Source: Bartonella sp. ML69XJBT (GTDB taxonomy: Bacteria; Pseudomonadota; Alphaproteobacteria; Rhizobiales; Rhizobiaceae). Taken from it: DNA of 64,000 bases. The translations under genes and the position numbers were made by a program. The stretch spans positions 1-64,000 of the forward strand of contig NZ_JAQITB010000007.1 in assembly GCF_028618515.1 (NCBI RefSeq). Reading direction: 5' to 3'. The notes under the pieces were generated by a model. That model was not told the DNA's origin, made no database searches, and worked only from the letters and a program-made list of their open reading frames with translations. Of this stretch, positions 51,227-61,606 are shown piece after piece. How positions within the stretch are numbered: position 1 is the stretch's first letter; the number at the start of each line of letters is the position of its first letter.

Positions 51227-52000
51227 ATGATTACATTACCAAATCGCTTCCATTTCATTTCTGCTGAAACTGAGGAAGCCATAAAAGCTACTGATAAATT
51301 AATTTCTGCATACGGAAATGCTTCTCTCGAAGATGCTGACGTTGTTATTGCAATCGGTGGTGATGGAACAATGTTACAAACGGTACGAGACATTATGGAC
51401 ACAAGAAAACCTATTTATGGTATGAATCAAGGTTCTGTAGGATTTCTTATGAATGAATTTCATGAAAAGAAATTGCCAAATCGCATTGCTGCCGCGCATA
51501 AAAAGGAAATTCATCCCTTACGTATGATTGCAGAAGCTGAATGTCAAGGAACCATTGAAGCGTTAGCAATTAATGAAGTTTCTCTTTTTCGTCAATCCTA
51601 TCAAGCAGCAAAAATTCGCATTAGCATTGATGACAATATACGCATGGAACAATTAATTTGTGATGGTATTCTTGTTGCCACACCAGCAGGATCTACAGCA
51701 TACAATTTATCCGCACAAGGACCTATTTTACCCCTCATGGCTCCACTTATGGCACTCACTCCCGTTAGTCCCTTTCGTCCACGACGTTGGCATGGTGCAT
51801 TGCTTCCCAATACGGCAAAAATACGCTTTGATATGCTCGAAGCTGATAAACGTCCCGTCAATGCAGCTGCTGATAATGTTGAAGTTAAATCTGTTCACTC
51901 CGTCACTATTTTAACAGCAACAGAAATAACAGCTTCAATTCTTTTTGATGCTAATCATTCATGGGATGAGCGTATTTTATCAGAACAATTTCGCTATTAA
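51227..52000 (+). CDS. nadK: NAD kinase
   Basis: Phosphorylates NAD to NADP. 257 residues with the GGDG motif at 44-47 (VVIAIGGDGTMLQTV), GMNQGSVGFLMNEF, and the conserved DGILVATPAGSTAYNLSAQGPI region. The short length is typical of the alphaproteobacterial form. Complete, monocistronic. Confidence 0.95.
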   Translation: MITLPNRFHFISAETEEAIKATDKLISAYGNASLEDADVVIAIGGDGTMLQTVRDIMDTRKPIYGMNQGSVGFLMNEFHEKKLPNRIAAAHKKEIHPLRMIAEAECQGTIEALAINEVSLFRQSYQAAKIRISIDDNIRMEQLICDGILVATPAGSTAYNLSAQGPILPLMAPLMALTPVSPFRPRRWHGALLPNTAKIRFDMLEADKRPVNAAADNVEVKSVHSVTILTATEITASILFDANHSWDERILSEQFRY

Positions 52001-52145
52001 ATATTGTATTATGCTCTCTATGTGTATATGGCTGTTATAGTTGACTTTTTTGTGAAGTCGCCTTAACCCCTCCAGAGTAGTGTAATATTTAATTTCACGA
52101 ATAATTCAGTAGCGAAACTAAAATCGCAAAGCAATTGATAAAAAA

Positions 52146-53549
52146 ATGATAGCACTTTTAAACAGTTTTGATGATTTCGGTCTTTCCACAAAGGTTATTA
52201 AAGCCATAAAATCAGTGGGATATACAGTTCCAACACCTATTCAGAGTGAGACAATCCCCCATGTCCTTCAAAGAAAAGATGTTTTAGGAATTGCTCAAAC
52301 AGGAACGGGGAAAACTGCTTCTTTTGTTTTACCTATGCTTACATTACTTGAAAAAGGTCGTGCGAGAGCACGAATGCCCCGTACTCTCATACTAGAACCA
52401 ACAAGGGAGCTTGCAGCCCAAGTTGAAGAAAATTTTGATAAATATGGAATAAATCATCGTTTAAATGTTGCATTGTTGATTGGTGGCGTTTCCTTTGAAC
52501 AGCAAGACCGTAAACTTGAACGGGGTGCTGATGTACTTATAGCAACACCAGGACGCCTTCTTGATCATTTTGAACGCGGTAAATTGCTCCTCATGGGAGT
52601 TGAAATTCTTGTTATTGATGAAGCTGATCGCATGTTGGATATGGGATTTATTCCTGATATTGAACGCATCTGTAAATTAACGCCTTTTACACGGCAAACT
52701 TTGTTTTTCTCTGCAACAATGGCGCCAGAAATCAGCAAACTGACAAAGCAATTTTTACATGCTCCTGTATCTATTGAAGTTACAAAAGCCTCCTCAACAG
52801 CAAGTACGATTACACAACGGCTCGTCAAATCTGGAAATAAGTCGTGGGATAAAAGAGCGGTTTTACGAGAACTTATTCATAATGAAGGCGATGAACTTAA
52901 AAATGCTATTATTTTCTGTAATAGAAAGAGAGATATTTCTGAACTTTTTAGATCACTCGTAAGACATAATTTTAGTGTAGGCGCACTTCATGGAGATATG
53001 GACCAATATTCGCGTACAAACACCCTAACCGATTTTAAAAATAATAAACTTAAACTTCTTGTTGCTTCTGACGTTGCTGCCCGTGGACTTGATATCCCAG
53101 CTGTAAGCCATGTTTTCAACTATGACGTTCCTACACATGCTGAAGACTACATTCATCGAATTGGTCGTACAGGACGTGCAAACCGTAGCGGAAAAGCTTT
53201 TACTATTGTTACAAAAGCTGATCAAAAATATATTAGTGCCATTGAAGAAATGAGTAACGAAAAAATTGAATGGCTCAATGGAGATCTCTCTACATTAACA
53301 ACTGATGATCAAGAAGAAGAGATCATTTTAAAGAAAAAATTTCCAAAATCATTACAGAAAACCGCTTCAAAAAGACCTATCGTTCAAACTAAAAAGAATT
53401 TAAAAGATGATAAAGCGGATTATATTCAATCTGAAAAGAATAAAGCAAAGCCCTCTGAACAACACCACTCTCGAAAAAACAAGATGTCTTCTCCCTCTGG
53501 ATTTGGTGATGATATTCCAGCATTTATGCTCATAAAGACCCGCAATTAA
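52146..53549 (+). CDS. DEAD-box ATP-dependent RNA helicase, RhlE type
   Basis: 467 residues. Motifs in order: Q motif (YTVPTPIQSETIP), motif I AQTGTGKT (50-57), PTRELA, TPGRLLDHFERG, DEAD (158-161), SAT (189-191), and the helicase C motifs VASDVAARGLDIPAVSHV and HRIGRTGRANRSG. The C-terminal 80 residues are lysine-rich and disordered-looking, as in RhlE proteins that act in ribosome assembly or RNA turnover. The exact paralogue cannot be fixed. It converges on gltX. Confidence 0.9.
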   Translation: MIALLNSFDDFGLSTKVIKAIKSVGYTVPTPIQSETIPHVLQRKDVLGIAQTGTGKTASFVLPMLTLLEKGRARARMPRTLILEPTRELAAQVEENFDKYGINHRLNVALLIGGVSFEQQDRKLERGADVLIATPGRLLDHFERGKLLLMGVEILVIDEADRMLDMGFIPDIERICKLTPFTRQTLFFSATMAPEISKLTKQFLHAPVSIEVTKASSTASTITQRLVKSGNKSWDKRAVLRELIHNEGDELKNAIIFCNRKRDISELFRSLVRHNFSVGALHGDMDQYSRTNTLTDFKNNKLKLLVASDVAARGLDIPAVSHVFNYDVPTHAEDYIHRIGRTGRANRSGKAFTIVTKADQKYISAIEEMSNEKIEWLNGDLSTLTTDDQEEEIILKKKFPKSLQKTASKRPIVQTKKNLKDDKADYIQSEKNKAKPSEQHHSRKNKMSSPSGFGDDIPAFMLIKTRN

Positions 53550-53607
53550 ACAGAAAAATTCTTTTCTTTGAAAAGACAAAAAATAAAATGTTTTTAAAAC
53601 GTTGCTC

Positions 53608-54987
53608 TTATCCGCTTTGAAGAGTCAATCTTTTTATCACCTTCTCGCGCCCTAAAAGTGGCAAAAGTCTGCCCATTTCAGGACCATGATCCATTCCAGT
53701 AAGAGCCTGACGTAATGGCATAAACAAAGCTTTCCCACTACGACCTGTTTTTTCTTTTAATGCTTTCGTCCAAACTGTCCAGCTTTCATCATTCAGCACA
53801 CCTTCAGGCAAGAAATCGAGTGACTGACGAACGAATGTATAATCCTCAACCAGCACTGTATCAAAATGCTTATCATCATGAATAATTTCCCACCATAAGA
53901 TAGCATCATTCACTTTATCAATATTACTTCTTATCACATTCCAAAAACACTCCGCCTTTTCTCCCTCAATAGAAAGACTTTCAAGGCGTGTTTTAACTTC
54001 TGCATAAGTTAATTCATGGACGAGATGACTATTTAAAGTAGAAAGATCAGTAATATCAAATTTTGCAACGGATCTCGACGTATCTTGCAGGTTAAAATGT
54101 TTTAAAAGTACTGCTTGATGCGGATAGGGATGCACATTTTGCGATGTTCCAATCAAAACCGCAAGGCATTGAATAATTATAGATTCAAATCCTTCTTCTC
54201 GTAAAGAGCGAATAGAAAGATCATTGTTCCGTTTTGATAGTCCTTTTCCTAAAACTGTTGTCAATAAATTGAAATGGCCAAAGATTGGTAATTCTGCACC
54301 AAGAGCTTTAAAAAGAGCAATCTGAACACCAGTATTGGTAATGTGATCATCGCCACGAATAATGTGTGTAATGGCCATATCTATATCATCAACGACAGAG
54401 GGTAATGTATAAAGATAACTTCCATCTTTACGAATGAGAACAGGATCTGAAAGAGATGCCAAATCAATTGTCTGCTTCCCTTTTACCGCATCATCCCAGC
54501 AAATTTCTGTTCGCTTTGTTTGTAAAGGATTATTTTCAAAATTAGGAAGAAGAAAACGCCAATGCGGTTTACGACCTTGCGATTCAAATAGTTTTTGATC
54601 CTCTACTGTTAATTTCAATGCAGAACGATCATAAATAGGAGGCAATTTACGAGAAAGCTGGATTTTACGACGCCGCTCTAATTCTTCTGCAGTCTCATAA
54701 CAGGGATAAAGAAGACCACTTTGTTTGAGAGTTTCTGCAACTTCATCATATCGAGGAAACCGTTTAGATTGATAATAAACCTCATCCGGTTGAATATTAA
54801 GCCACTCAAGATCAACTGCAATAGCATCAATATATTCCTGTTTAGAACGTTCAACATCCGTATCATCATAGCGCAAAATAAATGTTCCATTATGCGCTTG
54901 TGCATAAAGCCAGTTGAAAAGGGCACTACGGATATTGCCAATGTGAATATAACCTGTTGGAGAGGGTGCAAAACGAACTTTTACCAT
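53608..54987 (-). CDS. gltX: Glutamyl-tRNA synthetase (GluRS, probably second paralogue)
   Basis: Class I synthetase, 459 residues from MVKVRFAPSPTGYIHIGN. The HIGH-like motif reads HIGN (15-18) and the KMSKS-like motif is GLSKR (about 249-253). The frame opens five codons earlier at a TTG overlapping the nadE stop, but the ATG opens the conserved core. Many alphaproteobacteria have two GluRS genes, one of which charges tRNA(Gln) or a subset of tRNAs for GatCAB; this compact form beside nadE may be the second. The other copy is not in the window. Confidence 0.92.
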   Translation of the reverse strand: MVKVRFAPSPTGYIHIGNIRSALFNWLYAQAHNGTFILRYDDTDVERSKQEYIDAIAVDLEWLNIQPDEVYYQSKRFPRYDEVAETLKQSGLLYPCYETAEELERRRKIQLSRKLPPIYDRSALKLTVEDQKLFESQGRKPHWRFLLPNFENNPLQTKRTEICWDDAVKGKQTIDLASLSDPVLIRKDGSYLYTLPSVVDDIDMAITHIIRGDDHITNTGVQIALFKALGAELPIFGHFNLLTTVLGKGLSKRNNDLSIRSLREEGFESIIIQCLAVLIGTSQNVHPYPHQAVLLKHFNLQDTSRSVAKFDITDLSTLNSHLVHELTYAEVKTRLESLSIEGEKAECFWNVIRSNIDKVNDAILWWEIIHDDKHFDTVLVEDYTFVRQSLDFLPEGVLNDESWTVWTKALKEKTGRSGKALFMPLRQALTGMDHGPEMGRLLPLLGREKVIKRLTLQSG

Positions 54988-54998
54988 AAAAACAACAC

Positions 54999-56660
54999 TC
55001 AATTCTTATCGCGAAAACGATTGACTATAGGATAACGACGATCACGTCCAAAGTTCTTGTCACTGATTTTTACGCCGGGCGCTGATTGTCGCCTTTTGTA
55101 TTCTGCACTATAGAGAAGATCTTCAATTTTCTCAACCGTTTCGCGTGAATACCCACGTTTAACAATATCATAAACACTCATGTCATCTTCCACAAGAGAC
55201 TGCAAGATATCATCTAAGACAGGATAAGGAGGAAGAGAATCTTCATCTTTTTGATTTTCCCGAAGCTCTGCAGAAGGTGCCTTTTCTATAATACAAGAAG
55301 GGATCACAATTCCCTCTGGTCCCCTTAAATTTTGTAAGTGGTTTTTATTGCGCCACTGTGCCAATGCATAGACCTGTGTCTTATAAATATCTTTAAGAGG
55401 ATTAAAACCTCCATTCATATCACCATAAAGTGTAGCATATCCTACAGCCATTTCCGATTTATTACCTGTCGTTACCAGCATTGAACCAAATTTATTTGAA
55501 AGCGCCATCAAAACCGTGCCACGTATACGACTTTGAAGATTTTCTTCTGTCACATCAGATGGCAAGCCTGAAAAAACAGGCGACATTATATTCAAAAAAA
55601 CCTCAACAGGTTGCACAATTGGTATCACTTCATAACGACACCCTAAAAGATCTGCACATTCTTTGGCATCTTGCAATGAATTTTGTGAAGTATAATGATA
55701 AGGCATCATTACGGTGCGAACCCTTTCAGCACCAAGGGCATCTACCGCCATAACCGTACAAAGAGCTGAATCAATTCCTCCTGAAAGACCAAGAACAACA
55801 TCCTTAAAACGATTTTTATTGACGTAATCTCTCAACCCCAAAATACAAGCTTGATAATCAGCAGCTAACCCATTGAGAAGATTTTCATTTGGACCAGAAA
55901 TACATTGCCACCCTGTCTCTTTTCGTTGCCAATGGCTTACAGCAATATGGTTTTCAAAATGTTTCATTTGAAATACGATTTTTCCCTGCCCATTCAACGC
56001 AAAAGATCCCCCATCAAAAACCAGCTCATCCTGACCACCAATTTGATTAGCATAAATAACCGGTATGCCGGATTGAAGAACTTGCTTACGCACAACTTCT
56101 ATTCGTTTTAGTGTTTTATCACGTTGATAGGGAGACCCATTAAGGACGAGAATAACCTCAGCCCCTTTATTAGCAAGTTCTGCACAAAGAGAAGCATCAT
56201 TCCAAATATCTTCACAAATCACAATACCTAGTTTTAGTCCGTGATAGGCGATAGGCTCAGGACGAAAACCTGGAGAAAATAGCCTCTTTTCGTCAAATTC
56301 AGCATAATTAGGTAAATCAAACTTCAAGCTTTCAAAAACAATTCGTCCTTCATCAAGAAGGACAACTCCATTGTAATTTTTGTCATTACGCTCTAGCGGA
56401 AGACCAATGATAATTCCTGGTCCCTCTTTTGTTATCTTTGCTAATTTTTTAACAGCATCTTCGCATCTTTTGATAAAAGCGGGTTTAAGAACAAGATCTT
56501 CCGGTGGATAAGCACTTATAAAAAGCTCCGTGAATAAAACAAGATCAGCACCCTCTTCCTTCGCCTGCTGATGCGCCATTACAGCAAGAGAAAGATTTCC
56601 CTCAATATCACCGACAACAGGATTTAATTGGGCAATTGCTACCCGAAAATCATTTTTCAT
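54999..56660 (-). CDS. nadE: Glutamine-dependent NAD synthetase
   Basis: Last step of NAD synthesis. 553 residues from MKNDFRVAIAQLNPVVGD. The N-terminal nitrilase-type glutaminase has its triad Glu45, Lys113 and Cys149 (in LGIVICEDIW); the C-terminal synthetase has the PP-loop LSGGIDSAL at 292-300 and GNKSEMAVGYATLYGDM. The open frame starts five codons earlier. It lies directly upstream of gltX, probably in one transcript. Confidence 0.95.
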   Translation of the reverse strand: MKNDFRVAIAQLNPVVGDIEGNLSLAVMAHQQAKEEGADLVLFTELFISAYPPEDLVLKPAFIKRCEDAVKKLAKITKEGPGIIIGLPLERNDKNYNGVVLLDEGRIVFESLKFDLPNYAEFDEKRLFSPGFRPEPIAYHGLKLGIVICEDIWNDASLCAELANKGAEVILVLNGSPYQRDKTLKRIEVVRKQVLQSGIPVIYANQIGGQDELVFDGGSFALNGQGKIVFQMKHFENHIAVSHWQRKETGWQCISGPNENLLNGLAADYQACILGLRDYVNKNRFKDVVLGLSGGIDSALCTVMAVDALGAERVRTVMMPYHYTSQNSLQDAKECADLLGCRYEVIPIVQPVEVFLNIMSPVFSGLPSDVTEENLQSRIRGTVLMALSNKFGSMLVTTGNKSEMAVGYATLYGDMNGGFNPLKDIYKTQVYALAQWRNKNHLQNLRGPEGIVIPSCIIEKAPSAELRENQKDEDSLPPYPVLDDILQSLVEDDMSVYDIVKRGYSRETVEKIEDLLYSAEYKRRQSAPGVKISDKNFGRDRRYPIVNRFRDKN

Positions 56661-56785
56661 AAGCCTTTGTATCATTTCATCTGTTTGGTGACCACAACTC
56701 TGTTGTAATTATCAGAAACATTTCTTTTTCCAAAGAATCTATTTTCCTATAAGTCGTAAAATAAAAAATGCTATACCATTTTTGT

Positions 56786-58171
56786 CTAACCATTGGCAGC
56801 AAGAGCCACTGAATCAGTACAACGATTTTTTTTAAGAAGTTCAGCAACAAGAAAAGCCAATTCTAATGCTTGATCTGCATTTAATCGCGGATCACATTGT
56901 GTATGATAGCGGTCAGATAAATCTTCAACAGAAATAGCATGTGCTCCACCTGTACATTCGGTTACATCACGACCTGTCATTTCAATATGAATGCCCCCTG
57001 GATAAGTTCCCTCCCCATAATGCACTGCAAAAAAATTCTCTACTTCCTTTAAAACATAATCAAAGGGGCGTGTCTTATAGCCATTTAAAGTCACTGTATT
57101 ACCGTGCATTGGATCACATGACCATATCACCGCACGCTTCTCGCATTCAACTGCACGGATCAATTTAGGCAGATAATGCTCCACCTTATCATAACCAAAG
57201 CGTGTAATAAGCGTTAACCGTCCCAGTTCATTCTCAGGATTTAAAATATCAATTAATCTCAGAAGCTCATCAGGCTCAAGTGAAGGACCACACTTCAATC
57301 CAAGGGGATTTTTAATACCGCGGCAATATTCAACGTGAGCATGATCAACCTGACGTGTACGATCACCAATCCATAACATATGGCCAGAAGTTGCATACCA
57401 ATCTCCAGAGGTTGAATCGATCCGCGTCAAAGCCTCTTCATAGCCAAGCAAAAGAGCTTCATGACTGGTATAAAAAGATGTTTCACGTAATGAAGAATTT
57501 GTTTTAGAGGTTATCCCTATAGAACGCATAAAATCAATCGCTTCAGAAATACGCTCTGCTAACAATTCATAACGTTCTCCCTGAGGGCTTTGAGAAACAA
57601 AGCTCAACATCCATGCATGAGCATTTTCTAAATTGGCATATCCTCCTTGTGAAAAAGCACGCAGTAGATTGAGTGTTGCTGCAGATTGGCGGTAAGCCAT
57701 AGACATTCGTTGCGGATCAGGAATACGAGAATCCGACTTAAATTCAATGCCATTAATAATATCTCCTCGATAAGAGGGAAGCTCAACTCCCCCTTTATGT
57801 TCCATGTCTGAAGAACGTGGTTTTGCAAACTGACCAGCAATGCGCCCGACTTTAACAACAGGCTTAAAGCTGCCAAAAGCTAAAACAATCGCCATTTGTA
57901 AAAATACACGAAAAAAATCACGAATATTATCAGCCTCATGTTCTGCAAAGCTTTCTGCACAATCACCTCCTTGTAATAAAAAAGCTTGACCTTGTGTAAC
58001 AGCGGCTAATTCATTTTTCAAATCACGTGCCTCACCTGCAAACACCAAAGGAGGATAACTCCGTAGCTTTCGTTCAACATCTGCTAATACAGTCTGATTC
58101 GGATAAGCTGGAACTTGTTTAACTGGCTTTGTTCTCCAAGAGCTTGGTGTCCATTCTTTTATCATTTGCAC
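56786..58171 (-). CDS. 3-deoxy-7-phosphoheptulonate synthase, class II
   Basis: Commits phosphoenolpyruvate and erythrose 4-phosphate to the shikimate pathway. 461 residues of the plant-like class II (AroAII) family: [18 protein letters not shown], the metal cysteine Cys71 in [44 protein letters not shown], and [19 protein letters not shown]. Class II is the usual form in Bartonella and relatives. Met1 or Met3 may be the start. Symbol usage varies (aroF/aroG/aroH), so none is given. Confidence 0.93.
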   Translation of the reverse strand: MQMIKEWTPSSWRTKPVKQVPAYPNQTVLADVERKLRSYPPLVFAGEARDLKNELAAVTQGQAFLLQGGDCAESFAEHEADNIRDFFRVFLQMAIVLAFGSFKPVVKVGRIAGQFAKPRSSDMEHKGGVELPSYRGDIINGIEFKSDSRIPDPQRMSMAYRQSAATLNLLRAFSQGGYANLENAHAWMLSFVSQSPQGERYELLAERISEAIDFMRSIGITSKTNSSLRETSFYTSHEALLLGYEEALTRIDSTSGDWYATSGHMLWIGDRTRQVDHAHVEYCRGIKNPLGLKCGPSLEPDELLRLIDILNPENELGRLTLITRFGYDKVEHYLPKLIRAVECEKRAVIWSCDPMHGNTVTLNGYKTRPFDYVLKEVENFFAVHYGEGTYPGGIHIEMTGRDVTECTGGAHAISVEDLSDRYHTQCDPRLNADQALELAFLVAELLKKNRCTDSVALAANG

Positions 58172-58224
58172 TCTCTCCAGAGCTTAAGCGCATAAGCTTA
58201 GTATACTAAAAACTTTGCTGCTTA

Positions 58225-59625
58225 TTATAATTTATGCTCTTCTATTTTCTTCCCATTTTCATATACATAACTTGGTTTATACATTGTTACCAATTCTTCT
58301 GCCATCGTTGGATGCAGTGCCATAGTCTCATCAAAAATATCCTTCGTTAGTTTTCCTTTAAGAGCTATACCAACAAGTTGTGCCATCTCAGCAGCATTTT
58401 CTCCTAAAATATGCGCACCAACAACAATGCGGCTTTCACCATCAACGATAAGTTTCATAAGCATTTTTTCCAAACTTCCGGAAAGAATATTGCGCATAGG
58501 ACGAAAAACTGTACGATAAATCTCAAGACGCTTATAACGCTGAATCGCATCCTCTTCTGAAAGACCAACCGTTCCAATCTCAGGCTGCGAAAAAACCGCT
58601 GTTGCAATTAAATCATGATCAGGTATAGTAGGTACGTTCTCAAATGCAGTCTTAACAAAACACATTGCATCATAAATTGCGACAGGTGTTAATTGAATAT
58701 GGCCTGTTACATCACCAACTGCCCAAATGTGAGGTACATTCGTTGTCATTTTTTCATCAACAACAATTGCACCAAATTCGTTTACTTCTATACCAGTTTT
58801 TTCAAGCCCTAAACCCATTGTATTTGGTACACGACCGGTAGCCAACATAATCTGATCGGTATTGATCGTTTGTCCATCTGATAAAGTGACATCATAACAA
58901 CCACCTGTCTCTTGTACTTGAGAGACTGTCACCCCATAAAGAATAGAAATCCCTTTTTCAATCATTGCATCATGAAGCAATTGCCGTAAATCATGGTCAA
59001 ACTTACGAAGAATTAAATCACCACGATGGATTAGCGTTGTTTGTACACCTAACTCATGAAAAATATTGGCAAATTCAACACCAATATATCCACCACCAAC
59101 AATAATTATTGATTTTGGGAGTTTTTCAAGATCAAAAATTTCATTGGAAGTAAGGCACAAACCACTGCCTCGTATTGCAGTACTTGGTGCAACTTTTGCC
59201 CCCGTCGCTATGAGAATTTTTTCTGCGGTTATCCGCTCACCTGTTAGAGAAAGCTCTAATGTGTGATCATCCACAAAAACAGCACGGCTTTCATAAATAT
59301 GAACATTATTATTTTGTAGTCCCTTGCGATAGAGACCTTCTAATCTTGATATTTCTTCATTTTTAGCCGCAACTAATTTCTCCCAGCTAAAAATTGGATC
59401 CGCATATTTCCATCCAAAACCAACACTCTTACGAAATTCTTTTGCATATTGTGAAGCATAAACATACAATTTCTTGGGAACACAACCGCGAATAACACAA
59501 GTCCCCCCGATACGATATTCTTCTGCTATAGCCACACGCTTACCAAGTCCTCCAGCAAGGCGTGCTGCGCGTACCCCACCAGAGCCACTTCCAATCACGA
59601 ATAAATCAAAGTCAAAAGATCCCAC
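58225..59625 (-). CDS. gor: Glutathione reductase
   Basis: NADPH-dependent flavoenzyme that keeps glutathione reduced. 466 residues: FAD motif IGSGSGGVRAAR, redox-active Cys43/Cys48 in GGTCVIRGCVPKK, the NADPH-binding GGGYIGVEFANIF, and the C-terminal dimer domain with HPTMAEELV. The GCVPKK form separates it from lipoamide dehydrogenase. Followed on the same strand, across a terminator, by its upstream neighbour DUF2059. Confidence 0.94.
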   Translation of the reverse strand: MGSFDFDLFVIGSGSGGVRAARLAGGLGKRVAIAEEYRIGGTCVIRGCVPKKLYVYASQYAKEFRKSVGFGWKYADPIFSWEKLVAAKNEEISRLEGLYRKGLQNNNVHIYESRAVFVDDHTLELSLTGERITAEKILIATGAKVAPSTAIRGSGLCLTSNEIFDLEKLPKSIIIVGGGYIGVEFANIFHELGVQTTLIHRGDLILRKFDHDLRQLLHDAMIEKGISILYGVTVSQVQETGGCYDVTLSDGQTINTDQIMLATGRVPNTMGLGLEKTGIEVNEFGAIVVDEKMTTNVPHIWAVGDVTGHIQLTPVAIYDAMCFVKTAFENVPTIPDHDLIATAVFSQPEIGTVGLSEEDAIQRYKRLEIYRTVFRPMRNILSGSLEKMLMKLIVDGESRIVVGAHILGENAAEMAQLVGIALKGKLTKDIFDETMALHPTMAEELVTMYKPSYVYENGKKIEEHKL

Positions 59626-59750
59626 AAACTATCCCTTCTTATATGTTTACAACAATAGGCTATGATCATTCATTATCAAATAAAAGTCTTTATTTGTTTT
59701 CAAATATCACTTTTTTATAGAGCAATGTCTTTTAAGAACCAACTTTTATT

Positions 59751-59777
59751 AAAAACGGCGGAAAACCCACCGTTTTT
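59751..59777 (-). terminator. rho-independent terminator, probably of the DUF2059 gene
   Basis: Near-perfect inverted repeat AAAAACGGCGG / CCCACCGTTTTT around a short A-rich loop. The flanking A- and T-runs make it work in either direction; the leftward DUF2059 gene ends 46 bases away. Confidence 0.75.
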
Positions 59778-59822
59778 GTTATAAACTAGAAAACACCTAT
59801 GATTGTAATGATATCAATCAAC

Positions 59823-60380
59823 CTATTTTTTATTTTCTGAAGAGTTCGATTTTTCAGGCGTAAGAGAGTTATCCAAATTAAGTGTTTCGGACATTTCTTT
59901 TTTTACATTTTTTACAAGATCCTGCATCAGAGCAGAACGCCATGTATCAAACGTAGAATAGGCATCACGCGCAAGATTTGGAACTTCTGTCAAAAATTTC
60001 TTACCGGTATCAGAATTATAAAATGCCGTGATCTCATCAAGTTCTTGCTGAGTAAAATATTTGGCATACACATGAGCAATCTCTTTTTCTAAATCAGAGC
60101 GTCGTTTAGCTAAAGCAAGTGCCTGTTTATCAACAATATCAGAAATAGCAGTTGCCAAATTGGGATCATCACCCATGAGTTCATCTTTGAGATCACGTGC
60201 TGCATTTGGTAAAAAGCTATCAAATTGATCTGTTGCACGAATAGCACTAATAGCTTTTCTGGCTGAAATTAAATGTTGCTCACTCACACCCTGTGCATGA
60301 GACATTCCTATATTCATAACCAAAACGGCAATTGCACCGAAATATACGACGATACGCTGACAAGAAAATACTTTTTTCAT
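59823..60380 (-). CDS. DUF2059 family periplasmic protein
   Basis: 185 residues with a signal peptide (about 1-29, ending GMSHAQG) and a helical DUF2059 domain marked by HVYAKYFTQQELDEITAFYNSDTGKKFL. The domain is widespread and of unknown function. The C-terminus is polar and Ser/Asn-rich. It lies between gor and rpiA on the same strand, an order often seen in relatives. Confidence 0.88.
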   Translation of the reverse strand: MKKVFSCQRIVVYFGAIAVLVMNIGMSHAQGVSEQHLISARKAISAIRATDQFDSFLPNAARDLKDELMGDDPNLATAISDIVDKQALALAKRRSDLEKEIAHVYAKYFTQQELDEITAFYNSDTGKKFLTEVPNLARDAYSTFDTWRSALMQDLVKNVKKEMSETLNLDNSLTPEKSNSSENKK

Positions 60381-60480
60381 TAATGATTACCCCGATAACA
60401 ATTATAATTTAAATTCGTTATTTTATCCAAAATCTTTCATATTTTACTGTGTTAACATATCTTGATGTAAACTGTCTTCT

Positions 60481-61185
60481 CTAAAAATCAAATGGTTCTA
60501 AAATTTTTATTTCTCCATTAGCCATAGCGACAATTGCACGCGAAGCTAATCCTAAAAAAAGACCATGCTCGACAACACCAGGAATTGCAAGAAGCGCATC
60601 TGATAATGATTTGGGCTGTAAAATACATCCCCAAAATGCATCAAAAATAAAGTGACCGCCATCTGTTCTAAAAGGCGTTTCTCCATTCATTCGCAAGACG
60701 ACTTCTCCAAAAAGCCCTAAACCACCCGCTACTTTCTCTATGGCTTTGCGTGTAGTATGTACACCAAATGGATCAACTTCAATGGGTAATGCAAAAGCGC
60801 CAAGTTCTTTTACTACCTTTGTTTCATCCGCAATGACAAGCATCGCACGAGATGCCGATGCTACAATTTTTTCACGTAATAATGCCCCACCTCCCCCTTT
60901 AATGAGAGACATCCCTGGACCAATTTCATCCGCTCCATCAATATCAAGATCTAGCTCAGTTATTTGCTCCAATGTACTGATAGGTATTCCGAATTTACGA
61001 CAGAGTTGTTCAGAATAGAGCGAGGTAGCAACACCAGTCACCCGTAACCCCTTTGCAACACGCTCACCAAGAAGGCGAATAAACTCATTTACTGTCGAAC
61101 CAGATCCGATACCAAGCCGCATATCATCTTCAACAAATTCAAGTGCTTTTAAAGCCGCCATTTCTTTTAACTGCTGAACATTCAT
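60481..61185 (-). CDS. rpiA: Ribose-5-phosphate isomerase A
   Basis: Interconverts ribose 5-phosphate and ribulose 5-phosphate in the pentose phosphate pathway. 234 residues with [43 protein letters not shown] and IEVDPFGV, all standard. The catalytic Glu is in the LLREKI segment. Complete. Confidence 0.95.
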   Translation of the reverse strand: MNVQQLKEMAALKALEFVEDDMRLGIGSGSTVNEFIRLLGERVAKGLRVTGVATSLYSEQLCRKFGIPISTLEQITELDLDIDGADEIGPGMSLIKGGGGALLREKIVASASRAMLVIADETKVVKELGAFALPIEVDPFGVHTTRKAIEKVAGGLGLFGEVVLRMNGETPFRTDGGHFIFDAFWGCILQPKSLSDALLAIPGVVEHGLFLGLASRAIVAMANGEIKILEPFDF

Positions 61186-61606
61186 GAATTACTTTACCTT
61201 TTGTCCCATCAGCGACAGTTATCACAATGCGATAATAATGAAGTAGCCTATTACTTCAACCTGTTATCAATTTATTTGTCACCTTTTGATTGAGAAGAGA
61301 TTTTAATTATTATAAATTATAAAAACAGATGATAAGAGTAAAATAGAATAATTAACAATTTTATCTCTTTAAAAAAATTTATTGATCTTTTCATTTTATT
61401 CTGCACACCTCGATGCGGTCACACATAAAAAGTTTGCTACAAACTTATCAAAGTGTTTAGATATAAAAACATTGCTGTCGTAAGAAAATTGGAAGCAGTT
61501 TCTCAATTTTCATAATATTGAGAAACGCACGGCAAAAAAGCATAATCAAAAAAAACTACCTATTATTTTTCTCTTGCTGTGTGAACACAAAAAAGGATGG
61601 AAAATA
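61186..61606. other. intergenic region between rpiA and comEC
   Basis: 421 bases, AT-rich, between two leftward genes. It should carry the rpiA promoter and the 3' end of comEC. A rightward frame at 61518-61772 is antisense to comEC and rejected. No RNA gene was recognised. Confidence 0.5.
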
